Shown here: piece after piece, positions 57,006-64,000 of the stretch
Numbering within the stretch: position 1 is the stretch's first letter
Layout: every line of letters starts with the position of its first letter
Notes under the pieces: model-generated
The model's input: the letters and a program-made list of their open reading frames with translations, nothing else
Databases searched by the model: none
Told to the model about the DNA's origin: nothing
Assembly: GCA_947493175.1 (NCBI GenBank)
Contig: CANLQD010000003.1
Span: 868,001-932,000 of the forward strand
DNA length: 64,000 nt
Source of the DNA: an uncultured Flavobacteriaceae bacterium
GTDB taxonomy: Bacteria; Bacteroidota; Bacteroidia; Flavobacteriales; Flavobacteriaceae
Direction: 5' to 3'
Made by a program: the position numbers and the translations under genes

Positions 57006-57210
57006 GGAAAGTGATCGCTTTTTAGTGGTAATGCGACAAATGGCAGCCAACCATCGATACATGGTTAGACCTTGGGCAGAGTTATTTGGTGAACATACCG
57101 TTTTCGTTTCAAAAACTGCGGGGGACAGTACCACAAAGGACCTAACGAAGTTTTAATTAGGAACCTGATCAGGGAACGGTACGCCCGATAGTTCTTCGAA
57201 TATCCTTTTC

Positions 57211-57251
57211 AAAAAACAAGACCCTCGGATCTACCAATACCAAGGGCCTTG
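57211..57251 (-). terminator. Intrinsic terminator of the sulfur-assimilation operon
   Basis: The minus strand forms a 12-bp stem with one or two weak pairs (CAAGGCCCTTGG at 57251-57240 with CCGAGGGTCTTG at 57228-57217), followed by T6. Confidence 0.88.
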
Positions 57252-57304
57252 ACACTAAATGGATAGTATTGAAACAACCTTAGGAACTGTTTTACAACAG
57301 TCTC

Positions 57305-58366
57305 TTAGGCAATACTTTGCACCACCTCTTTCTTTGCTTCTTTTTTGCTACCGTCGAAACCTTCGACCCCTCCTACAGTAGTATACTTCATTACGAAGCG
57401 TTTTCCCGGGTTGATGATTTGATAGGCATACTGGCACATTACGGCCGCTTCGTGAAAACCTGAAAGTATCAGTTTTAATTTACCTTCATAGGTATTCACA
57501 TCCCCAATCGCAAATACACCCGGAATATTGGTCTGGTAGTCCTTGGCATTGTTGACCTTAATGGCATTCTTTTCGATTTCAAGGCCCCAGTCCCCAATGG
57601 GTCCAAGCTTTGGAGAAAGCCCGAACAAGGGAATAAAGGCATCGGTTTCTACATAAGTCTCTCCCTTATTGGCATCTTTGTGCTTAATAACAACTGCTTC
57701 TAGATGCTCGTCTCCATAAAGCTTTTTCACCTCTGCTTCGGTATACAACTTAATTTTCCCCAATTTTGCCAATTCGCTAGCTTTTTCTACCGAATCAAGT
57801 GCTCCCCTAAATTCATTTCTTCGGTGTACCAATGAAACCTCAGAAGCTATCTCAGCAAGAAAAATAGACCAATCTAAGGCAGAATCTCCACCTCCTGCAA
57901 TGACCACCTTTTTATTGCGATAGATTTCGGGATCTTTTACGATGTATGCCACACCTCGTTCCTCAAAATCTAGGATATTCTCAATGGGAGGCTTGCGTGG
58001 TTCGAAAGAGCCAAGTCCGCCAGCAATCACCACAACAGGTGCTTGGTGTTGGGTTCCTTTATTCGTGGTCACTACAAATGTCCCGTCTTCTAACCTGTCC
58101 AAGGTCTCCGCTCGTTCCCCTAACGTAAAGCCTGGGTCAAAAGGCCGTATCTGCTCTAATAGATTGGTGACCAGATCTCCCGCCAATATTTCCGGAAAAG
58201 CGGGAATATCGTAAATCGGTTTTTTAGGATAAATTTCCGAACACTGTCCGCCCGGTTGGGGAAGCGCGTCGATCAAATGGCATTTGAGTTTTAGGAGTCC
58301 GGCTTCGAAAACCGTAAAAAGTCCGGTCGGTCCTGCACCAATAATGAGAATATCTGTTTGAATCAT
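57305..58366 (-). CDS. Ferredoxin-NADP reductase, thioredoxin-reductase-like
   Basis: The 353-residue flavoprotein (ATG at 58366; a GTG start would add seven residues) has FAD and NADPH sites (IIGAGPTGLF, VVIAGGGDSALDW and IGDVNTYEGKLKLIL) but no CxxC between them, the type known from YumC-like ferredoxin reductases. It likely regenerates reduced ferredoxin for the sulfite reductase two genes upstream. It is the last gene of the operon and is followed by a terminator. Confidence 0.85.
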   Translation of the reverse strand: MIQTDILIIGAGPTGLFTVFEAGLLKLKCHLIDALPQPGGQCSEIYPKKPIYDIPAFPEILAGDLVTNLLEQIRPFDPGFTLGERAETLDRLEDGTFVVTTNKGTQHQAPVVVIAGGLGSFEPRKPPIENILDFEERGVAYIVKDPEIYRNKKVVIAGGGDSALDWSIFLAEIASEVSLVHRRNEFRGALDSVEKASELAKLGKIKLYTEAEVKKLYGDEHLEAVVIKHKDANKGETYVETDAFIPLFGLSPKLGPIGDWGLEIEKNAIKVNNAKDYQTNIPGVFAIGDVNTYEGKLKLILSGFHEAAVMCQYAYQIINPGKRFVMKYTTVGGVEGFDGSKKEAKKEVVQSIA

Positions 58367-58428
58367 ATTTGTGTTTTTCAGCTTCACCGGAAGCTATTGT
58401 CTATTTTGTTCTATTTGTATTTGAAATC

Positions 58429-59256
58429 TTAACTGTTGACTGTCATTGGTTCGTTTTTGGCAATCGTTTTTGACAAGTCGCTCACAGCCTGCCGATGTCT
58501 CACCACCTCTCCTATGATAATAATTGCGGGATTCGACAACTGTTTCTTTTTTACTTCGTCGGCAATCGATCCAATCGTGCCGACCGCTATCTTCTCGTTC
58601 GCCAGGGTGCCATTTTGAATGATGGCGATAGGGGTTTGCTTCTTTCCTGCTTTTTCAAACAATGAAACGATTTCGGCGAGCTTGCTCATTCCCATCAAGA
58701 TTACGACGGTAGCGTTGCTTTTTGCCGCTAATCGCACATCGGATGATAAACGGTGATTCTTGGTGGTTCCCGTAATGACCCAAAAGCTTTCGGTAAAACC
58801 CCGTTTGGTTACAGGTATATGTTGTGAGGCAGGCACTGCCAAACAAGATGATATGCCGGGAACCATCGCCACCTCTAGACCATGGGCCGCCGCATACTCC
58901 ATTTCCTCGGCACCACGACCGAATACAAAAGGATCACCTCCCTTTAAACGTACGACATGACCATGCGAATTCGCCCTATTCACGATGAGCTCATTGATTT
59001 GCTGCTGTTGGTAGGAATAGCACCCCTTGCGTTTCCCCACAAAGATCTGATCCGCCTGGGGTGCATATTCCATCAACTTGGGGTCGATCAATGCGTCATA
59101 CAATACTACATCGGCAGTTTGCAATGCCCTTATAGCCTTGAGTGTAATGAGTTCTATATCCCCTGGCCCCGCACCAACCACCGTTAGCTTTCCTACCCTC
59201 CTTGTTTCTCCGGAAGTGGTCGCGTTTAAACCAGTATAATTTGTGGTATGTGTCAT
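58429..59256 (-). CDS. cobA: Uroporphyrinogen-III C-methyltransferase
   Basis: The 275-residue SAM enzyme methylates uroporphyrinogen III to precorrin-2, the entry to siroheme used by the sulfite reductase. Marks are LTVVGAGPGDIELITLKA, VVLYDALID, VRLKGGDPFVFGRG and VPGISS. It starts 1 nt after the sulfite-reductase stop. The next step (precorrin-2 dehydrogenase and ferrochelatase, often a neighbouring gene) is not found in this window. Confidence 0.95.
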   Translation of the reverse strand: MTHTTNYTGLNATTSGETRRVGKLTVVGAGPGDIELITLKAIRALQTADVVLYDALIDPKLMEYAPQADQIFVGKRKGCYSYQQQQINELIVNRANSHGHVVRLKGGDPFVFGRGAEEMEYAAAHGLEVAMVPGISSCLAVPASQHIPVTKRGFTESFWVITGTTKNHRLSSDVRLAAKSNATVVILMGMSKLAEIVSLFEKAGKKQTPIAIIQNGTLANEKIAVGTIGSIADEVKKKQLSNPAIIIIGEVVRHRQAVSDLSKTIAKNEPMTVNS

Positions 59257-59257
59257 T

Positions 59258-61348
59258 TTAAACTTCTTGAAGTTCCAAGGTTCGATACTGCTCGGCGGCT
59301 TTCAAAAAATCTAGGGCATCATTCATATACACTTTTGCAAAAGGTTCGGTCGGAGCGTTCTTATTCAACTGCAGTACCAAATCTTCAAAGGAACCTTGTA
59401 GCGATAATTTTCCTGCGCTGATAAATTTGGCATCAAAATCCTTGATAATACTTGCATGGGTATTGGTCTTTGTCTTTTCGGCGGTTAATAAAGCCTTGGC
59501 GGCATTGACCATCGAAGCATAGGAATGATAGATGCTCGCCGCCCATTTTCCTTCTTCAAAAGTGGCCTGGGCACGTTGCATTTTTTCCTCACTCTCCAGC
59601 AACAGTGTCGCTACTAAGTCAATAACTACGCCTGCACATTCCCCAACACCGATCGCTTTTTCATATTTCTTGGTAGTACCCCAGTCGATGAAGTCCTCCG
59701 GTGTTAGATTATCTGTACTGGTCAATGGTTTTAACAATTCGTAGAAATAGGGCTCCCCTTTTTCGGCGTAATAGGCCGCATAGCCCAGTTCATCGCTATG
59801 TTGTTGGTAATCGTCTAAAATAAGGCGCAAGGCCTGCGGACCTCGTTTACTGGGAATTTTCACTACTTTGTCGGCAAACCTGCCTTGACCATTTCCAAAG
59901 TTGCCACCTCCTAAAAGCACTTGCAGGGCAGGAGCTACCAATTTGTCTTTTGTACGAATGCTCATTCCCTGAAAACCGATATGCGCCATGGTATGCTGTC
60001 CGCAGGCGTTCATACAGCCGCTTATTTTAATGACCACATCGGAGTTATGAATGTACTGCGGATATTCCGTTTTAATGACCCGCTCTAATTCTGCCGCGAT
60101 ACCCGTACTGCTTGCAATACCCAAATTACAGGTATCCGTTCCGGGGCAAGCCGTTATGTCCAGTGCCTTGTTATAGCCAGCTTCCGTAAAACCTAATTTT
60201 TTCAATTCCGAATAGAAAAAAGGAACCGATGCCTTCGGTACAAAAGGAATCAGGATATTTTGTCGTAACGATAGTCGAAGCTCTCCCGCAGCATATTTCT
60301 CCACTAGATCTGCCAATAAGCGTGCTTTATCGGTATAAAAATCTCCCAACAATACTTTTATTCCTATGGCCACATAACCCTTTTGCTTTTGGGGCACCAA
60401 ATTGGTCGCCTTCCATTCTTTAAAGGCAGTTTCGTCTGTAATTTGGACATTAGGTATTTCTGCCAAACTATTCTTGACCGTCGGATATCCTTCTACGTTA
60501 ATTGCTACAGATTCGTGCGGAATCGCCAACCGTTCTTCCTCTAGAAGTGTTTTGAAACCTTCCAAGCCTATATCTTTCAACAAAAACTTCATTCTTGCTT
60601 TCGCCCTGCTTTTACGCTCCCCATAACGGTCGAACACTCGAATGACCCCTTCCATCAGTGGAATTATCTGATCTGAAGGCAAGAATTCGAACAAAACATC
60701 GGCATGTCGTGGCTGCGAACCGAGCCCGCCTCCGAGCATTACTTTAAAACCTATGACCCCATTTTGGATTTTAGCGATAAACCCTAAATCGTGCATGTAC
60801 GACAAGCCGGTATCGGCGTCACTTGCCGAAAAGGACACTTTGAACTTTCTCCCCATTTCCTGACCAATCGGATTGCGAAGAAAATACTTGAAAATAGCAT
60901 CGGCGTAGGGCGAAACATCAAAAGGCTCATTGATGTCGATACCGGCTGTTTCACTTGCCGTTACATTTCGTACGGTATTGCCACAAGCTTCTCGCAGGGT
61001 CACTTCATCCTTTTCGAGCTCAGCCCACAGTTCAGGCGTACGGTCCAGATCTACATAATGTATTTGAATATCCTGCCTTGTAGTGATGTGTAAACGTCCG
61101 GTAGAGTACTCGTCCGATACGTCGCAAATGCGCCGAAGTTGTCGGCTTGTGACCTTACCATAAGGCAGCTTTATGCGAATCATTTGAACTCCCTGTTGTC
61201 GCTGTCCGTACACACCTCGTGCCAAACGAAGGCTTCTGAACTTTTCCTCATCGATGGTTCCTTCCCGAAACTGTCTTATTTTCGCCTCCAACTCCACAAT
61301 GTCTCTCTCGACCAATGGATTCTCTATCTCTGTTCTGAAGCTCTGCAT
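59258..61348 (-). CDS. Siroheme-dependent sulfite/nitrite reductase with HEPN-like tail
   Basis: The 696-residue enzyme reduces sulfite to sulfide. Siroheme-4Fe4S ligands are visible: CPGTDTC (Cys 401 and 407) and GCMNAC (Cys 445 and 449). Duplicate ferredoxin-like and reductase halves come first. The last ~120 residues (from LLESEEKMQRAQATFEEGKW) resemble a HEPN-like helical domain (KWAASIYHSYASMVNAAKALL), a fusion known from Bacteroidota. Its location between cysN and cobA indicates the sulfite role. Confidence 0.93.
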   Translation of the reverse strand: MQSFRTEIENPLVERDIVELEAKIRQFREGTIDEEKFRSLRLARGVYGQRQQGVQMIRIKLPYGKVTSRQLRRICDVSDEYSTGRLHITTRQDIQIHYVDLDRTPELWAELEKDEVTLREACGNTVRNVTASETAGIDINEPFDVSPYADAIFKYFLRNPIGQEMGRKFKVSFSASDADTGLSYMHDLGFIAKIQNGVIGFKVMLGGGLGSQPRHADVLFEFLPSDQIIPLMEGVIRVFDRYGERKSRAKARMKFLLKDIGLEGFKTLLEEERLAIPHESVAINVEGYPTVKNSLAEIPNVQITDETAFKEWKATNLVPQKQKGYVAIGIKVLLGDFYTDKARLLADLVEKYAAGELRLSLRQNILIPFVPKASVPFFYSELKKLGFTEAGYNKALDITACPGTDTCNLGIASSTGIAAELERVIKTEYPQYIHNSDVVIKISGCMNACGQHTMAHIGFQGMSIRTKDKLVAPALQVLLGGGNFGNGQGRFADKVVKIPSKRGPQALRLILDDYQQHSDELGYAAYYAEKGEPYFYELLKPLTSTDNLTPEDFIDWGTTKKYEKAIGVGECAGVVIDLVATLLLESEEKMQRAQATFEEGKWAASIYHSYASMVNAAKALLTAEKTKTNTHASIIKDFDAKFISAGKLSLQGSFEDLVLQLNKNAPTEPFAKVYMNDALDFLKAAEQYRTLELQEV

Positions 61349-61384
61349 TGTTTTGAATTTTTAAATTCGATATTTTATTCTATA

Positions 61385-61407
61385 TAACCTATAGATTTTA
61401 TAGGTTA
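61385..61407 (-). promoter_or_regulatory. TAACCTATA-N5-TATAGGTTA palindrome
   Basis: A perfect 9-bp inverted repeat with a 5-nt spacer, 36 nt upstream of the sulfite-reductase start. It may be the operator of a regulator of sulfur assimilation; which one is not known. Confidence 0.5.
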
Positions 61408-61496
61408 TTAATGTTTAGTATTGAAAATCGAAATACTATACCCGGTAGGTTCCCTAAGGTTCAAATGGATATCCGCGAAAGCGAATATGACCATAC

Positions 61497-62744
61497 TTAA
61501 CTAATAAACCCTGCCCCTACCGTACTGTTCGATTGGGTATCGATTAGGATAAACGATCCATTTGTACGATGCTCCTTGAATGAATCAAAATAGATGGGCC
61601 TGTTAAGTTTAAAACTAACTTCGGCAATATCATTCATTCCGAGGGTATCACTCTTGGCATCTACACCTGAATAATCGGGTGCTATCCTGTGATGTACTGC
61701 ATCGACCTTGGCCAAAACCTTGTTCACACCGTGTTGCAGGATGTATTTTTTTCCTGCCGATAGTGTTTGTGAATCCATCCAAGAAATCGTTGCGGTGAAC
61801 TGTTTTTCAATGGTGGGCAAATCGTTCACCTTTACCAACATATCGCCCCTACTCAGGTTGATCTCATCTTCAAGTGTAATGGTTACCGATGAGCGTCGGG
61901 CCGCCGTTTGATACTTCTTATCATGAAAATAAATCTCCTTGATCCTGGATTTTGTTTGTGACGGTAGGGCCACCACCTCATCCCCTACACTTAGTTGCCC
62001 CCCATAGACCTTTCCGGCAAATCCCCGAAAATCATGATGTGCATCGGTTTTGGGTCGAATTACATATTGCACCGGAAATCTTGGGGTACCAGTGTTGTAA
62101 ACATCCGATCGATCCAATGTTTCAAAATGTTCAAGTAATGTGGTACCGGTATACCATGGGGTCCGTTCCGAGCGATGTACTACATTGTCCCCTTTCAGCG
62201 CACTTACCGGAATGAATGTGATTTTCTGGTCCTGATACTCCCGTTTGGCCATTAGCTTTTCAAAATCGGCCTTGATTTCATTGTATCGTGCTTCGGAATA
62301 ATCTACCAAATCCATTTTATTGATAGCCACTACTACGTCTTTGATCCGCAATAGATTATTGATAAAGAAATGACGGTTGGTCTGTTCTATAACTCCTTTT
62401 CGGGCATCGATCAAAATAACGGCCGCTTGTGAAGTAGATGCTCCCGTCACCATATTCCTAGTATATTCAACATGGCCTGGGGTATCGGCGATGATATAGC
62501 TTTTCGTACTGGTCGAAAAATAAATATGCGCCACATCGATTGTGATGCCCTGTTCCCTTTCGGCTACCAGTCCGTCAGTAGCCAACGAAAAATCAAGGTA
62601 ATCGTAACCATTCTTCTTACTTGTGTTTTTGATTGCCTCAAGCTTATCGGTCGTCAAGGATTTTGTATCGTACAAAATTCTACCGATCAGGGTGCTTTTA
62701 CCATCGTCTACACTTCCCGCTGTTGCTATTTTTAATACTTCCAT
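61497..62744 (-). CDS. cysN: Sulfate adenylyltransferase, large subunit (GTPase)
   Basis: The 415-residue subunit couples GTP hydrolysis to adenylation of sulfate by CysD. G motifs are GSVDDGKSTLIG, DTPGHVEYTRNM and NKMDLVDY. The ATG at 62744 is preferred to the TTG at 62753. No fused APS kinase domain is seen, so APS is reduced directly or a separate kinase exists. It follows cysD by 81 nt. Confidence 0.96.
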   Translation of the reverse strand: MEVLKIATAGSVDDGKSTLIGRILYDTKSLTTDKLEAIKNTSKKNGYDYLDFSLATDGLVAEREQGITIDVAHIYFSTSTKSYIIADTPGHVEYTRNMVTGASTSQAAVILIDARKGVIEQTNRHFFINNLLRIKDVVVAINKMDLVDYSEARYNEIKADFEKLMAKREYQDQKITFIPVSALKGDNVVHRSERTPWYTGTTLLEHFETLDRSDVYNTGTPRFPVQYVIRPKTDAHHDFRGFAGKVYGGQLSVGDEVVALPSQTKSRIKEIYFHDKKYQTAARRSSVTITLEDEINLSRGDMLVKVNDLPTIEKQFTATISWMDSQTLSAGKKYILQHGVNKVLAKVDAVHHRIAPDYSGVDAKSDTLGMNDIAEVSFKLNRPIYFDSFKEHRTNGSFILIDTQSNSTVGAGFIS

Positions 62745-62825
62745 ATTATTCAATGTTCGTTAGGCATTTGTAGTAAACGGTAGCTGGCAAGAAAACTACC
62801 AACCGTTACTGACGACTGCCAACTT

Positions 62826-63725
62826 TTAAAAATATCCTTGTTGTTTTCTTTTCTCCATGGCTGCTTCGGAGCGTTTATCGTCGATGCGTGCACCTCTTTC
62901 TGATATGGTCGACTCCCTTATTTCCTGCACCACCGAAGCAATATCTTTCGCATCGGAAAAAACGGCAGCCGTGCAACTCATATCCCCAACGGTTCGGAAA
63001 CGAACCATACGCTCCAACACCTCTTCGTCTTCTTCTTGATATACATAATCGGAATGTGACCAAATCAAACCATCGCGCAAAAAGACCTTTCTTTTGTGTG
63101 CGAAGTAAATAGAGGGAATCTCGATATCCTCTTCTTTGATATACGACCAAACATCTAACTCTGTCCAGTTAGATATGGGAAATACCCGCACGTTCTGTCC
63201 GAGTTCAATTTGTCCGTTTAGCATATCGAACAACTCGGGGCGTTGGTTTTTTTCGTCCCACTGACCGAAATCGTCCCGCACCGAGAAGATGCGCTCCTTG
63301 GCCCGTGCCTTTTCTTCGTCTCTACGAGCACCTCCGATACAGGCATCGAACTTGAATTCCTCAATTGCATCCAATAAGGTCGTGGTCTGCAATGAATTTC
63401 TACTGGAGTACCTTCCCGACTCTTCCTTGACTTTGCCTTGATCAATGGAATCCTGCACTTTCCGTACAATCAATTCCAATCCCAACTCTTCGACCAAACG
63501 ATCGCGAAACTCAATAGTTTCCGGAAAATTATGCCCTGTATCGATATGCATCAAAGGAAAAGGAATCTTGGCCGGCCAAAAGGCTTTTTGGGCCAAGCGC
63601 ACCAAGGTAATGGAATCTTTCCCGCCTGAAAATAAGAGAACCGGACGTTCGAATTGTGCAGCCACCTCCCGAAGGATATAGATAGCTTCGTTCTCAAGTG
63701 GGTTGATATGTGATGTATCTTTCAT
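62826..63725 (-). CDS. cysD: Sulfate adenylyltransferase, small subunit
   Basis: The 299-residue subunit contains the PP-loop SGGKDSITLVRLA, DTGHNFPETIEFRDRLV and DACIGGARRDEEKARAKER, which binds ATP and sulfate to make APS. It is complete and standard in length. It lies between cysH and cysN. Confidence 0.97.
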   Translation of the reverse strand: MKDTSHINPLENEAIYILREVAAQFERPVLLFSGGKDSITLVRLAQKAFWPAKIPFPLMHIDTGHNFPETIEFRDRLVEELGLELIVRKVQDSIDQGKVKEESGRYSSRNSLQTTTLLDAIEEFKFDACIGGARRDEEKARAKERIFSVRDDFGQWDEKNQRPELFDMLNGQIELGQNVRVFPISNWTELDVWSYIKEEDIEIPSIYFAHKRKVFLRDGLIWSHSDYVYQEEDEEVLERMVRFRTVGDMSCTAAVFSDAKDIASVVQEIRESTISERGARIDDKRSEAAMEKRKQQGYF

Positions 63726-63832
63726 GTTAAAATTCAGGTTTCAAGCGCAAGATTCAAGTTCAAAAATGATTTTTTCGCTTTTAGTTCTTGCTTTTATTGT
63801 CATTATCTGCTGTCTAATGCTTTTTGCGTTTT

Positions 63833-64000
63833 TTAGGTATGTAAACCGCACTCTCGATTTCCCAACACCTTGGTGGGATCGAAATATTGATGTTCGTTAG
63901 GCAAATTGCGTTCTCTCAAATAGGCATCTAACTGAGTATCGCTCCAATAGTAAAACGGACTCACTTTCAATACCCCGTCTTTACTTAGGCTAAGAATATC
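63833..64000 (-). CDS. cysH: Phosphoadenylyl-sulfate reductase (C-terminal part)
   Basis: The frame is open to the right edge and gives the last 55 residues, ending VLGNRECGLHT. The ECGLH tail is the catalytic cysteine motif of APS/PAPS reductases, and KVSPFYYWSDTQLDAYLRE matches the conserved P-x-x-x-W region. Reduces activated sulfate to sulfite, feeding the reductase at 59258. Confidence 0.92.
   Translation of the reverse strand, partial: DILSLSKDGVLKVSPFYYWSDTQLDAYLRERNLPNEHQYFDPTKVLGNRECGLHT

Noticed and set aside
62745-62825. AACGGTAG...CTACC-AACCGTT partial inverted repeat between cysD and cysN
   Set aside because: Arms are interrupted and there is no T tract; too weak to call a terminator or operator.
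63703-63900. Plus-strand hydrophobic frame
   Set aside because: Antisense to the end of cysH and the cysD start; most likely a shadow despite its membrane-like stretch.

Overview
The window looks like part of the chromosome of a marine member of the Flavobacteriaceae (Bacteroidota). The reasons are a C-terminal type IX secretion (type B) sorting domain at the left edge, near-absent Shine-Dalgarno signals with several flavobacterial TAnnTTTG promoter boxes, a methionine synthase split into two genes around a small monooxygenase-like gene, a sulfite reductase fused to a HEPN-like tail, and dispersed palindromic intergenic repeats. No tRNA, rRNA, CRISPR array, transposase or phage gene was seen. 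Genus is not resolvable by eye.

Layout. 1-4.9 kb: the end of a T9SS cargo protein, a glycyl radical enzyme with its activase, and a cadherin plus metzincin lipoprotein. 4.9-40.2 kb: a nearly unbroken minus-strand island of about 30 genes, mostly exported, membrane or domain-of-unknown-function proteins. It holds MORN (YwqK-like), macro, ankyrin plus HExxH, DUF4274-like, DUF4132, DUF6714-like, HD hydrolase, sterol-desaturase-like, leucine-rich-repeat and DUF1963 (YwqG-like) proteins, three tandem or near-tandem paralogue pairs, a SecD-P1-like exported protein and a SHOCT microprotein. Many of these families are known as immunity or conflict-associated domains, but no toxin is visible. The island has four reading frames that appear broken, three clearly at homopolymer runs, and a recurrent TCCCT-N6-AGGGA palindrome in its intergenic gaps.

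40.4-45.3 kb: a GbsR/MarR-type regulator flanked by two copies of one inverted repeat, leading an operon (membrane protein, methyltransferase, TIGR01777 epimerase). Then come a rhodanese lipoprotein, an ECF sigma factor with a 76-residue zinc-binding putative anti-sigma factor, and a UbiA-like membrane protein. 45.4-51 kb: glycine dehydrogenase gcvP with a strong terminator, a ketoacyl-ACP-synthase-III-like enzyme, a short methyltransferase and a family 2 glycosyltransferase.

51.5-64 kb: sulfur assimilation and methionine synthesis, all on the minus strand. cysH (partial), cysD and cysN activate and reduce sulfate. The siroheme sulfite reductase makes sulfide, CobA feeds siroheme synthesis, and a ferredoxin-NADP reductase probably supplies electrons. 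A clear SAM-I riboswitch then precedes the metH-N / monooxygenase / metH-C genes, followed by metF, which together methylate homocysteine. The sulfur block ends in its own intrinsic terminator just upstream of the riboswitch promoter.
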